Of a stretch of DNA of 48,848 bases, positions 28,101 to 37,559 are shown piece by piece. Source of the stretch: Corallochytrium limacisporum (lineage: Eukaryota; Opisthokonta); NCBI GenBank assembly GCA_002811645.1, contig PDIP01000020.1:177949-226796 (forward strand), given 5' to 3'. The notes below the pieces were generated by a model. It ran no database searches. It saw only the letters and a list, made by a program, of their open reading frames with translations, and was not told the DNA's origin. Positions within the stretch are counted from its first letter, which is position 1; each line of letters begins with the position of its first letter. The position numbers and the translations under genes are program-made.

Positions 28101-31100
28101 CTATGCAGGTTTCTGCCATATCTGAATCACAATGTTATAGTAGTCTGGTACTTGGCAGCTTGCCAAATGATCTAGCTGCAAGGAGTGTGTTCATTGTTAG
28201 ATTTTCGAATTTCTTCATGTGGGATTGTGTGCTATCACACACGGCCCCTGGCCTCATTTTCAATGCGGGAATTAATTACAACGGGAGTTTTTCTGACCGA
28301 CTCAAGTCGTTCCAGACCTATGAGATCCTCACACCTGAAGCCATTTCGCAATTGAATGGTGACTTCAGCAATCTTGGTTCTCTGGACCTCGGAAAGAGTC
28401 GTAGCCAGCTGCCAGCCATGGGAAGACAGATCTGTGGGCTTCCGTGCAATGATTTGATGCCAATGATGCTGGGAAACATTGACTCCCGTTCACTGAGCGT
28501 TGTCAAATCTTTAGTGCGCATGATTCCGTGTACTGATAATCGTCTTCCGTTTTATGGCACTAGCAACGTGATCGCCAAGAAACCTGGCAAGTTGTCGCAA
28601 ATGGCATTTTTGATTGGAGGAGCTAGTGCATATGCTCATCAGCGCATCCCTGAGTCTATACACATAGTCGGAGGCATGGCACTGGTTCTAAAGATGGTAG
28701 CTGATACTGACTCGTCGGAAGAGCTGGAGCTTATGTGTGCCTTTCTGACCAAATGTGTTCGATATTGCGCTGTCAATACGAGGGAAATGGAGAGAACAGT
28801 TGGCTGGCATATTTTGAGTTTAATTTTGGCGAACAAGTATTCTCTGGTGACGGAAAATGTGGTTGATCATCTTTTCCGCATTTCAGGTAGCCAGTCAAAT
28901 CCTAAACTGGCGGTTCTCTGCAACAGCTTCAGTTTGCTAAGCGTATGGTTTAAATTCGATACGTGGAAACACTGTACTCTAACTGTCCAAAAGAGGATTA
29001 CCCACCATCTTCTAGCCATATTCGAGATCAGTGACCTGAGAAAGTTCAACATCTGGCGAGTACAAAGTCAACGTTTTCCGTTTATGGAAAGAGTACTGGA
29101 AGCCATTTGCTCTGCAGCAATCAAAGACGAAGTACGGCAAGACCTTGTGCGCCTTCTGTTCATTTTCACTTGTGAAATTAATCGATGTGCCGCTGCAGAC
29201 TGTGGAAAGCTCAGAACCTTTTTGTTGAGCACAATTGCAGATGTCAAAGGCAATGAGTCGTGTTCAACATCAAACACAGAAATACGGGATTCCTTTGCAC
29301 CCGGATCGGATCGTGCCATCGCCATTCGCAATGATATTCTGGAGGGCCTGTGGAGTCTTACTAGAACACACTCTGTTGCGGTCACGGAATTGTTGACCAC
29401 CCGCATCGGTATCAATGTTTTTCAGATTCTCATGCACCCAGGGTGCAACGAGTACACCCAGGATCTCTGTCTGCAAATCATCCTTCGATGGCATCAGGTG
29501 GGTGATGTCCATCGAATTGAGGGAGTCGATGCTAAGTACCAAGTCCTTATGAAAGTGTCGAATTGCCTCACCAGTGGACATATTGGAAGTCGACCGGTGC
29601 AACTGCTTTTCGCAGCAGCTCTTGGTGTCGACCTGAAGACTTTTTCATATAGTACATCAGATGATTTCGACTTGGTAATTGGTCATATCATCGAGTCTGG
29701 TTTGAGTGGCGAAAACCGAATGAGGTTGCAGCCTGCCTGTCTGCACATACTAGTTGAAGTTGCAATCTCCCTAGCCTGTCAGGGAGACCAAATCCCCATG
29801 ATTAATGCAATCATGAAAGGCCTTACTGCTGTCATAAAGAATGATGTCAGTTTTCGCACCTGCCTTCTGCAATACTCATCAATCGACCGAATGTTTCTGT
29901 GCATGTACAATGGTCATGACATAGTGAACGAGACTGCAGACCTACACCGAGGTAGCTATAAGCCACCGCTAGCCAAGCTGAGCCTGCTGTACAAGGATCT
30001 TCAGATTGCGCGACATGGTCATGATCAGGCAAATGATGCAGCGAGCAAAAAAGGATTGAGTGGTTTCTTGTCAAGAATGATCCAGAACGCTGACTCGCCA
30101 TCTGTTCGCATGGAGTTGGAAAGATCCAAGCAAAGTACGGTGTTTGACGAACCGGCCGATATAGCTGACTGGGAAATTGTTGACTACAAAGACGAAACGG
30201 AACCTAATGAGTTTGAAACTGTTGGACAATCATCGCAGCAATTTGTCAGTGCTGACATTGTTGAAGTCATGAAGCCGTTCTTGCAGTTGCTATTTTCACT
30301 GGAGTTGCATGCTGTCTCAACTTCCACACCTGTGTTCGTCTTCTACGCGGTGGAAACCCCAGCGACCACCTTGGAGACTCCACAGCGTACGATGAGCGCA
30401 AGGCTCTGGGAGACTCTTTGGCCAATTGTTACCACCGAGAGCGTAAATGCTGTGGAGCAGGCGACTAGTCGGACTCTCCATGAGGTCACTGACAAGGTAC
30501 TACATTCAATCATTCGCTTTTGGGAGCCAGCGATCACCGGGTACATGGCAGTAACAGCATTGGATGTCACCAATGCCTTTTTGATGATCATCCGTGTACT
30601 TATACGGCGCAATGTCGCGATTGATGGCAAATACCTCAGTAGCAAAATTCCGTACCTACGAAAATTCACGTACGGACTTCTCAGTCAAGTGTCCGTTGAT
30701 CTTCTTGAGGGATTGACCACGGCGACAGAGTTTGCGCGCCTGCTGATGTCTAACCAAGATGTTTTTTTTGCAGAAAGTAACAAAAGCGAGCATTTCTATC
30801 CTTTGGTACTGCGCCAATTGTTTAAGAGCATGAACAGTACGAACGTGACGGAGCGAAATTTTGCCACAGAGGCGCTTATCGGCCTCGTTCGAATGCAGTC
30901 AAATCGGGTGAGGACCTTGCTTATCGAAGGCGAGTACAATTTATACAACAATGGCTTGGATCTCATCATCCGTAAAGACCAAAAAGTATTCCTCCAATGG
31001 TGGAAAGAACACAGTCTTACAGTTCTCGCATACATGGAAAACCGGATCCTCAAAGAAAGCGAAGACATTGTCAACAGGGTGATGATCGAAGCTACGCAGA

Positions 31101-34100
31101 CAATGCGCTCCTTAGTGAGCAAGCAAAGATATCGCATCATAAATCGAGGATGTTGGGAACGGCTTGAGAACAAGCGAATGCAGACACTGGATCAGAGCCA
31201 CCAAAAAATTTTGATCAAGGCCATGCAGAACGAAAAACATAACAGACTTCAGCTACGGCAGAAGCTTATGGATTTTAAACGCTGGCTAATCACGAGGTGG
31301 TCACACATTGAAAAGGACCTGGACACTAGTATGAGCATCTGGCTGCAAACTGGAGGTCACATGTACGAGAAATGGCAACTTCTTAGCACAGAGGGTCCGG
31401 GACGACAGCGTATTCGTGTAATTCATCACAACGATTTCTTCAAGCACTTTCCTTGGAGACCAGAGTTTGTAAATGCTCCTCGGCAGCCCATTGCCGAGGA
31501 TTCGAAGAATTATTGGTTGAACGAACAGCACTCGGCTCGTCAGCGATTGAGCATCCTAGACCTTACAGATCTACAAATACCAGAGATAGAGGAGGACTAT
31601 CCCGAAGACAAGGAGAGTGATGGACTGCCAGTGGATGAAGATCTTGAAATGGCAGTCCCTGACTCCGCACTTGGAGTCCCCACAAACAGTGGTCTGGAGA
31701 TGAACACCAATGGTCCGGCAGGTCTTGGAGTGTCTACAGCACCCAGTCGTGTGCAGTTCCAGACATCAAGCTCGAATACCTTGGAGGTGAAATCAGAAGC
31801 AGCAGCAAGCCAAGGACCGGGTGAGCCGAAGGAAGCGGCAGATCAAAGAGGTGGACAGGAAGAAGATCGAGATGATGACAAAGACGATGACGGCGTTATG
31901 GTTGAAGCCGACGGAGACGTCAACGTTGAAAAGCTTGGAGAGATCCAGAGACTTCTCGAGCCTGGAGACTCACCCATTGTGTTCTACAACGGTGCACGGG
32001 GGAACGGATCTGAAACCGTAATTTGTGTCATTCTAATCTGCAAAAACAATTTGTATTTTGTCGACAACTATTGGGCAGAGGCCGGAGGTACGATCATCGA
32101 CTTGTTGACGTTCGACAAGTCGTCTGACCCATTAGTGGGTACCGAAATCGAACGTCGAACAGCAATGTACAGATCGGTGAATCCCCACGCGTCTCAAGGA
32201 CATGAATGTGTTATCCTGCCATACGGGGAGATTCGTGAACTGTTCTTGCGCCGATTCTTGCTGCAACAGAATTCGGTGGAGGTCTTCTCGTCCACCGGGC
32301 GCAACTATTTTATTGTTGTTCAGCCAACTGAGCGCGATGCTCTTGTTGCAAACCTGGCGAAGAGAATTGGGACTGTTCAACAGCAAGCTGTAAACGCTAA
32401 CACTGACAACAACAACGAGTTTGATGACATCAGTGGGGGTGTGCTCGCAAATGATGTTGCTTATTCGAGTATGTTCAGCAATGCACGGAGTGTGCAACAA
32501 CGATGGCTAGCCGGTGAGATTTCCAATTTCCGCTATCTAATGCATTTGAACACTTTGGCCGGCAGGACTTACAATGATTTCACGCAATATCCAGTATTTC
32601 CGTGGGTAGTCAACGAATTTGACACTCCGGAACTTGATGTTACTGACCGTTCTGTTTTCCGTGACCTCCGTGCACCTATGGGTGCCCAATCTGATGCCCG
32701 CGCGGCCCAGTTCAAGGAGAGATTCGAGTTGTGGGAAGATCCAGAAGGCAAGATTCCCCCATTCCACTACGGCACTCACTATTCTTCAGCAATGATTGTG
32801 AGTTCGTATCTCATCCGCACAGAACCGTTCAGCCACCAATTTGTTCGCTTGCAAGGTGGTCTCTTTGATCATCCTGACCGTCTTTTTCACTCCATAAAGG
32901 GAGCGTGGATGTCAGCAAGTCAAATGAGCACTACGGACGTGAGAGAGCTGACACCAGAGTTCTTCTACTTCCCTGACTTCCTCATAAACAAAAACCGGCT
33001 AGTCTTTGGTGCAAAGCAGGCGAATGGGGAGGTCATTGATGATGTTGTTCTCCCGACATGGGCTCACGGAGACCAGCGCTACTTTGTGCTGAAGCATCGT
33101 CAAGCTCTGGAATCGAAGGAGGTATCACGTAATATTCATCATTGGATCGACTTGATTTTTGGATACAAGCAGAGAGGAGAGCCGGCAGCAAAGGCTCTTA
33201 ACGTGTTCCACCATTTAAGTTACGAGGGTTCCGCAGACGTACATGATCTTGACGATCCAGTGGAGCGTGAAGCAACTATTGGCATTATCAACAACTTTGG
33301 CCAAACACCCCGGCAGCTATTTAAGAAAGCCCATCCACAGCGCAAGTCCGTTGGTGACCATGTCACTGGCACTGTGTTCCAGTATCCTCATTTGCTGGTC
33401 TTGTCACAGCCGACTATGCCCTCCTCATTAGGGCCACACCATGGCAACACAATTGGACACATCGGATTCCGTGGTTCTGGTCATGTTCCTGTGGTTCAGC
33501 CACCGGATCACGTAAACATCAACACAATCTCGCCGCGTATTCTCAGCTGGCGCCATGCAGATGGCAGTGTTCGCTTGTGGTCAACGGAGGGTAATCGTCT
33601 GCTCCACTCGGCAGAAGGCTTGCACGCTGGCCAAGTGCTGTCACTGGCTGTTGTGCGTGGCAGCAAAGTAGTAACAGGTGGTGCAGACTCTCTTGTCAGC
33701 GTGTGGCACTTGCGAACCGGCCAGACAATCGCGTGGAGTCACAAGAAAACCCTGTATGGCCACACAGCTCCTGTAATCAGTCTGACAGCATCGAGCGAAT
33801 GGAGCATCATTTGCTCTGGTAGTGAAGATAAGAGTGTATTGGTCTGGGACTTAAATTCCTTGGATCTTGTCTCCACTCTGAAAGGTCATGAAGATGATGT
33901 CACTCATGTCCATGTGTCCAAGGAAACTGGAGATATTTTTACTGTAAGTGACTCTATGGTGCGTATGTGGGACATTAATGGCAACTTGATGTGCTTCGTT
34001 GACACGCAGCACAGAGTGCTGAGCATGACAATGACAACAGGTCCTGCATGGGAAATGAGAGATGTTCTGGTGACTGGTCACAGCAAGGGGCTGCTTCAGT

Positions 34101-35212
34101 TTTGGACATGCCGCTTTGGTCCTGAGGATCCCGAAAGGTCCAAACAGGAGTTGAACACTCGAGGCTCTCAGATTCAGTTGTTCCAGGATGATCCGTCAGA
34201 TCCTCTTATTCAGGAATCTCCAGACAACACTCCTCACCAAAGTCAGCAATCTCTTTCTGAAGAGGAAGTGGCCCAGCGCTCACTGAAAGAGATTCATGAA
34301 CAGGAGACTACACCGTGGGATGGTCACACAGGGGATAGTTCGGACACTCTACCGGTAACAGCAGACGAAGAAATCCCGGAACGCCTGCCGACCCCACGAG
34401 TAAAGGTGAAGATTCCAAGTGGCAGCCTGGTGCGCAGTTATGAGGACCTCAGCAACATGCTTGCTGAGAGCTTCAATCAGGATGATGAGGAAAAGAATGT
34501 TGACGTCATTCACAAGGCATGGAATTGGCATTTCATTCTCCGTGCTCAGCACCAGACGGCCGGAAAGAGTGTCACAGCGATTGCTATCACGCCAGACAAT
34601 AAGCGCTTGTACTTTGGAGACGAATGTGGTCGCATGTTCTCCCTTAGTCCTGCAGATGCCAGTATCGTAGCAGATCCAACACTCAGTGTGCCGGAACTGT
34701 GGCGTGAGTGTCATTGTTGTAAATCTGATCTGCATGAAGACGAACTGCGCGTATGCCGAAGGTGTGGACACGTATTTTGTGGTGAGTGTTGCCACCGTAG
34801 GGTGCCTGTGGAATGGGGCAAGAACTATCGCGAAGTGATTGTATGTGACCATTGCCGTCTGGAGGTTGCAAACCGTGCTCGGGACCAAGTACACCGAAAG
34901 AATCTTGCGTCCGGTCGGGTGGCTCCACTAGAGACGGAGCATCTCGAGTTCATCTCCGAGCCGAAGAATGATAGAGAGCGCAGCAGCTTCCGTTTGGTAA
35001 CGCCTTTGTCTATTTCCAACAGTCCAGAGAGGGTCTTGTATCCAGTAACTTCCCCCCGTGGCGTATCAGGATCTCCTTCCCAGCGAAGAAACGACGCGGT
35101 AGCTATGGGCAGTCCTGTTCAGCACGGATCACGAGTCACTCCCATAAGAAGGGCATCCTCAACCCGCGCCCGACCTGTTCGTCGAGTCTCCAACTTGGTA
35201 CCGCAACAGTAG
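25115..35212 (+). CDS. WDFY3: ALFY/WDFY3-type PH-BEACH-WD40-FYVE protein
   Basis: A 3365-aa scaffold of the ALFY branch of BEACH proteins, which in animals links ubiquitinated aggregates to selective autophagy. The first ~2250 residues are helical-repeat-like, with a concanavalin-A-like lectin fold near 880-1090 (MPFSASLWFQM onwards). A PH-like domain lies at about 2285-2430. The BEACH domain (about 2460-2740) has RTYNDFTQYPVFPWV, then RDLRAPMGAQ and LPTWAHGD. WD40 repeats follow (about 2790-3010, then a last blade near 3145-3185). A C-terminal FYVE-like zinc finger (about 3195-3245) keeps its Cys pairs, but WxxD reads WREC and the basic R-HHCR patch reads RVCRRC. Length is near human WDFY3 (3526 aa). 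The 10.1-kb frame has no interruption. LYST, LRBA and NBEA lack the terminal FYVE, so ALFY is favoured. Confidence 0.93.
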   Translation: MSRGNTSWTVLKRRFGQYATLQDDDARDQNLDECLACFYELNITPKEPVETLEERFPDVRVFLFHLSRRFCREVKQRAERKSRSVAAATLLEFFKGQNPADPVGALLLAILEYISEQTETLLEPVIRASLPCTLVKCIQLFLDTPEESTVYNADLAARILDLLRQISKTKGVFELLAQSDDLELLYNAAASIPPQHNRVWRTVAQDTMLAMARRFEKSDFISYLRSTEYVNQSLVEIIPSEVNVTSAVNIITNLTAVLRVLSDADTSLIQDFDDSNGYEVLVAYILREDEAAANEQRAVLNDALKCITILFDHLLLGTEEINPNILDDMVGYRITGGDSGPVQADDERDFRVSNLRPLNRLVDLFDQLKTGDLRGMFLDSMMNVCSMYAENFVIIHSQRSLDVFLAGFETNTPEIRMRLLKLFEFVICSVGFVPLQCVLFLKDKYVSIPSDEISLEISSLFHKMIKFDDRMVDVLDKVDLPSSLMLRLRDEAQAGRPTLSSLILRDFLSLLSEILKVSTGVALVFFEDIAPRVLEFVYVDDLYPQIMYIVQTGLRNIQKIGVPLTRTIFELLNSIPLTQVDILLRLMRDLTRFALQNDQIKSYFRDSGTFTFSNGVLGNFSGRVARSVTFDLANAEEFVCLLIDFQATISYNNQANRAVFIRQYCYGPALPSNMQTMDIIGSEKVYNKLFQAAQGVIAGDRINFRRPDNGLIPSARHEMLPIPEIMSAVLQIAFRDSRERRLSIFDRILELVQRKDIPSYQQKRLVEVLSQTRFLKLLLISLEYSDIADEQLMDRSLQLIKILGRCRILASELKVLLKIYHSATSDVLRKDLLRVLSDLTPDPDYGDINPPDCLELDGSKLGYAGIILPVLQEQQFGMPFSASLWFQMAQNDPNSDGNGMVPLFRVVDLHHVLGSKARIDASNGTVFGCGIDARTGRLIVSFADGTGHLFTFSFNTGQWYNLTITVAHLKADIKKAVCQVAVDGMHLEAYKFRSASMQVSAISESQCYSSLVLGSLPNDLAARSVFIVRFSNFFMWDCVLSHTAPGLIFNAGINYNGSFSDRLKSFQTYEILTPEAISQLNGDFSNLGSLDLGKSRSQLPAMGRQICGLPCNDLMPMMLGNIDSRSLSVVKSLVRMIPCTDNRLPFYGTSNVIAKKPGKLSQMAFLIGGASAYAHQRIPESIHIVGGMALVLKMVADTDSSEELELMCAFLTKCVRYCAVNTREMERTVGWHILSLILANKYSLVTENVVDHLFRISGSQSNPKLAVLCNSFSLLSVWFKFDTWKHCTLTVQKRITHHLLAIFEISDLRKFNIWRVQSQRFPFMERVLEAICSAAIKDEVRQDLVRLLFIFTCEINRCAAADCGKLRTFLLSTIADVKGNESCSTSNTEIRDSFAPGSDRAIAIRNDILEGLWSLTRTHSVAVTELLTTRIGINVFQILMHPGCNEYTQDLCLQIILRWHQVGDVHRIEGVDAKYQVLMKVSNCLTSGHIGSRPVQLLFAAALGVDLKTFSYSTSDDFDLVIGHIIESGLSGENRMRLQPACLHILVEVAISLACQGDQIPMINAIMKGLTAVIKNDVSFRTCLLQYSSIDRMFLCMYNGHDIVNETADLHRGSYKPPLAKLSLLYKDLQIARHGHDQANDAASKKGLSGFLSRMIQNADSPSVRMELERSKQSTVFDEPADIADWEIVDYKDETEPNEFETVGQSSQQFVSADIVEVMKPFLQLLFSLELHAVSTSTPVFVFYAVETPATTLETPQRTMSARLWETLWPIVTTESVNAVEQATSRTLHEVTDKVLHSIIRFWEPAITGYMAVTALDVTNAFLMIIRVLIRRNVAIDGKYLSSKIPYLRKFTYGLLSQVSVDLLEGLTTATEFARLLMSNQDVFFAESNKSEHFYPLVLRQLFKSMNSTNVTERNFATEALIGLVRMQSNRVRTLLIEGEYNLYNNGLDLIIRKDQKVFLQWWKEHSLTVLAYMENRILKESEDIVNRVMIEATQTMRSLVSKQRYRIINRGCWERLENKRMQTLDQSHQKILIKAMQNEKHNRLQLRQKLMDFKRWLITRWSHIEKDLDTSMSIWLQTGGHMYEKWQLLSTEGPGRQRIRVIHHNDFFKHFPWRPEFVNAPRQPIAEDSKNYWLNEQHSARQRLSILDLTDLQIPEIEEDYPEDKESDGLPVDEDLEMAVPDSALGVPTNSGLEMNTNGPAGLGVSTAPSRVQFQTSSSNTLEVKSEAAASQGPGEPKEAADQRGGQEEDRDDDKDDDGVMVEADGDVNVEKLGEIQRLLEPGDSPIVFYNGARGNGSETVICVILICKNNLYFVDNYWAEAGGTIIDLLTFDKSSDPLVGTEIERRTAMYRSVNPHASQGHECVILPYGEIRELFLRRFLLQQNSVEVFSSTGRNYFIVVQPTERDALVANLAKRIGTVQQQAVNANTDNNNEFDDISGGVLANDVAYSSMFSNARSVQQRWLAGEISNFRYLMHLNTLAGRTYNDFTQYPVFPWVVNEFDTPELDVTDRSVFRDLRAPMGAQSDARAAQFKERFELWEDPEGKIPPFHYGTHYSSAMIVSSYLIRTEPFSHQFVRLQGGLFDHPDRLFHSIKGAWMSASQMSTTDVRELTPEFFYFPDFLINKNRLVFGAKQANGEVIDDVVLPTWAHGDQRYFVLKHRQALESKEVSRNIHHWIDLIFGYKQRGEPAAKALNVFHHLSYEGSADVHDLDDPVEREATIGIINNFGQTPRQLFKKAHPQRKSVGDHVTGTVFQYPHLLVLSQPTMPSSLGPHHGNTIGHIGFRGSGHVPVVQPPDHVNINTISPRILSWRHADGSVRLWSTEGNRLLHSAEGLHAGQVLSLAVVRGSKVVTGGADSLVSVWHLRTGQTIAWSHKKTLYGHTAPVISLTASSEWSIICSGSEDKSVLVWDLNSLDLVSTLKGHEDDVTHVHVSKETGDIFTVSDSMVRMWDINGNLMCFVDTQHRVLSMTMTTGPAWEMRDVLVTGHSKGLLQFWTCRFGPEDPERSKQELNTRGSQIQLFQDDPSDPLIQESPDNTPHQSQQSLSEEEVAQRSLKEIHEQETTPWDGHTGDSSDTLPVTADEEIPERLPTPRVKVKIPSGSLVRSYEDLSNMLAESFNQDDEEKNVDVIHKAWNWHFILRAQHQTAGKSVTAIAITPDNKRLYFGDECGRMFSLSPADASIVADPTLSVPELWRECHCCKSDLHEDELRVCRRCGHVFCGECCHRRVPVEWGKNYREVIVCDHCRLEVANRARDQVHRKNLASGRVAPLETEHLEFISEPKNDRERSSFRLVTPLSISNSPERVLYPVTSPRGVSGSPSQRRNDAVAMGSPVQHGSRVTPIRRASSTRARPVRRVSNLVPQQ

Positions 35213-35302
35213 TGGAAGATACACAATTCGTAGAGATTAAATTCACTACAAGTGATTCATAATGATGAATGGTTTCCTTCTTGTGCAGAAGCATACTAAA
35301 CC

Positions 35303-36610
35303 TCACGGAGACATGGTGAGCAAAGTTTGAACAGAATCGTTTGGCTGTGGCAGGCCCTGTGAGAGTGTCGCATAAGAAGATACGGAACGAGTTGAGTATA
35401 CAGCAGGCCGTTTGACCGTGGTGCTGGGAGGTGGCGAGTACTTTGGCCGTGCAAGCTCAGTGAGCCGTTCATTTTCGAGCGGTTTCTTCGTGGGTAAGGA
35501 CGGTTTGTGACTTTTGCGAATCTGTTCGGCGTGGTGGTCGAAGCATCGATTAAGGTGTTCGGTGTGATCACAAGTTTCGTCATCACAGACCCACACTTCA
35601 GGGCGTTGGAACACGCTGATTGCTTTGTCTATGCTATCGACTTGCCTATTCAGATCATGACGGTGTTTCTTGGCCGAATGACTATCGGCCCCAATCTTGA
35701 GGCGACCAACCTGCCCCAACAAGTCGTCCCTTTCTGTTACGAGTACCTCCAGCAACTCTTGTTTTTCGTTGTTAGGTAGTTTGCGCATAGTCCGACCATA
35801 GGGTCGACGATCCCTATTGTCTTTGAGGCGCCGCTCCTCTTCATAAGCCAATTCCTGTTTTCGTCGCACCAAATACTTTGGAATCGTACCGGGAATATGT
35901 GTTGCCTCCTGCTTTCCTGTGGCCTTGGAATAGGGATTGGGATTCTTGGCATCAGAATCGCGGCAAAATTGTGCTTGTCGCTTCGCACGAAGGTTTTCCT
36001 TCACAAAATCCCGGCTTTGACCACCCACACCTCCGTAGACATGTGTACCCTTTGGTGGAGACGGCTTGCTTGGTTGTCTCGGTTGGTACCCAGACAAATC
36101 ATAAGGTACCAGCGGCGCCGTCTTTGATTTGCTCAACAGAAGCTCCTTGGGAGCAGAAGCTAGCGTCGGAGGCAACGACGCTCTTTCTCGCAGCCTCCGA
36201 ATTGTGGACACAGCTTTTTCTCGGCGAAACTTGGCGAGCTGCCAAAGTGGCTGATTCTTCTCCTCGTCTTCAGCCGCCTTCTTCACATCTTCCTGGGCTT
36301 TCTTATAGGCTTCCATATCAGCAATATAGCGCTTATTGTCTTTGAAGAAATTCCGCTGTAATTGTCTCCGGGGTGCCTGTTTCCCATTTGCCGGCGATCC
36401 GGGGGCAGCTACACTTAGAGGTCGACGAGGTGTGCCATTACTGAATCCACCAAATGCGAGGTGAGCAACGTGGTCCTTGTTGGCCTGAGTTGCATATTTT
36501 CCTTTTCCACGTCCGGTATTCAATCTGCTTGGATCTGACAGGAATTGTTGCTGCTGTTGTTCCTCCGATGAGGATGTTTTCTGTGAGGTTTCTGAACGTG
36601 CACTGTACAT
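35303..36610 (-). CDS. Enkurin-domain protein
   Basis: A 435-aa basic protein with an enkurin domain at about 225-345. It starts near GTIPKYLVRRKQELAYEEER, continues with LPNNEKQELLEVLVTERDDLL, and ends KAISVFQRPEVWV, the usual order of this family. Enkurin and ENKD1 are microtubule-associated proteins of cilia and centrosomes; enkurin is a microtubule inner protein of motile axonemes. The N-terminal half (K/R/Q-rich, with DFVKENLRAKRQAQF about 60 residues before the domain) is more like ENKD1. The C-terminal ~90 residues are disordered and Pro/Ser-rich, with a Cys/His stretch (CDDETCDHTEHLNRCFDHH) just after the domain that could bind metal. The gene implies a ciliated stage or a retained centriolar role. 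It is convergent with ALFY, 90 bp apart. Confidence 0.82.
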   Translation of the reverse strand: MYSARSETSQKTSSSEEQQQQQFLSDPSRLNTGRGKGKYATQANKDHVAHLAFGGFSNGTPRRPLSVAAPGSPANGKQAPRRQLQRNFFKDNKRYIADMEAYKKAQEDVKKAAEDEEKNQPLWQLAKFRREKAVSTIRRLRERASLPPTLASAPKELLLSKSKTAPLVPYDLSGYQPRQPSKPSPPKGTHVYGGVGGQSRDFVKENLRAKRQAQFCRDSDAKNPNPYSKATGKQEATHIPGTIPKYLVRRKQELAYEEERRLKDNRDRRPYGRTMRKLPNNEKQELLEVLVTERDDLLGQVGRLKIGADSHSAKKHRHDLNRQVDSIDKAISVFQRPEVWVCDDETCDHTEHLNRCFDHHAEQIRKSHKPSLPTKKPLENERLTELARPKYSPPPSTTVKRPAVYSTRSVSSYATLSQGLPQPNDSVQTLLTMSP

Positions 36611-37559
36611 ATTTTGTTCTCCTCATTGACCTGAACACAGATCTTCGCGTCACTGTCTTTTACATTGTAACTTCTCTGAAGGCCCTCTATATTCGAAAAA
36701 ACTCGGATCCATTTAGCAAAGGTGGATCTTCCTCAAAATCTAGCGATAGATTGGTGTTGTGCTGTACTGCTGCAAAGTATGAGGGAGTCCCCATCACTCT
36801 AGTACCAGTACTGACCAAGTCTCCCGGACCGATGGAAGGGAATGCCGTCGCCACTCGTAAACCGGCAAATACTTCCCGTATCCTCGGTTTCCCGCGTAAT
36901 CCACTCCTAAATACTGAATGTGCCGACAATCTGCTTCACAGCAAACTAGCAGCCAGAGGCTGTTCCCAAGTTCAACAACCGCTGAAGGTAGTGATTTCGA
37001 AGACGTACAATGGTCAAGTATCAAATCTCCCACTTTGAAACAGTAAGACTTTCGGACCAATCAGCACCTGTGAAACCGGCACTGCAAAGAAACCTCAGGT
37101 TGGCGGGGAGAAACGAGAGAGGGAAGACGGGCAGTGGGATCGAGTTTGTTGGTAACCAGCCGCCTCCCTTTTCCCCTCGCCCGCAGGCGGTCTCCCATGG
37201 GTGGGCGGAAGAGTGTAACTATACGAAAAGTAAGAACATTCACTATGAAGGCGGAACTGCTTGGATACGGAAGTTGGCACCAACGGAGACCATTCACTAC
37301 GGTTTGCTGGGTGTTCCGTGTAACTTGGGGAGGGGCATTAGGTGCATTGTTTAGATCTGTAGCGCTGCCAGTTTTTTATTCGTCCTCGTTTCCGGTTGTT
37401 CGTCTGTACCCTGTCCCGAACATGGTATTTGTAGGGTACTTCTGCTCCTGTCAATGTTGATCAGAGTGACTGCCACTCCGTATGAGCGGGGACACTATCG
37501 ATCAGTGCAGTGCATGGCAGAAGTAGGTAACTTTAGTAAGGAAAAACATTACATTAAGT
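36611..37559. promoter_or_regulatory. Divergent region between the enkurin gene and the FERM-LRR gene
   Basis: A 949-bp shared upstream region without a supported gene. GC-box-like elements cluster at 37160-37208: CCGCCT (37160) inverted as AGGCGG (37185), the palindrome CCCATGGG (37194-37201) and GGGCGG (37203). A 35-codon ATG ORF on the - strand around 36690-36800 (ending DPPLLNGSEFFRI) could be a uORF of the enkurin gene. Confidence 0.45.

Noticed and set aside
34500..34560. LIR-like WHFI in ALFY after an acidic stretch
   Set aside because: By position it aligns with a WD40 strand of human WDFY3 rather than with its GABARAP-binding motif, so it is likely buried.
36687..36800. Minus-strand peptide ending DPPLLNGSEFFRI, reminiscent of the PPLLEELGI motif of Yip1-family proteins
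   Set aside because: Only PPLL is shared, a stop follows at once, no splice donor or downstream Yip1 domain is present, and the longer frame uses a TTG start.
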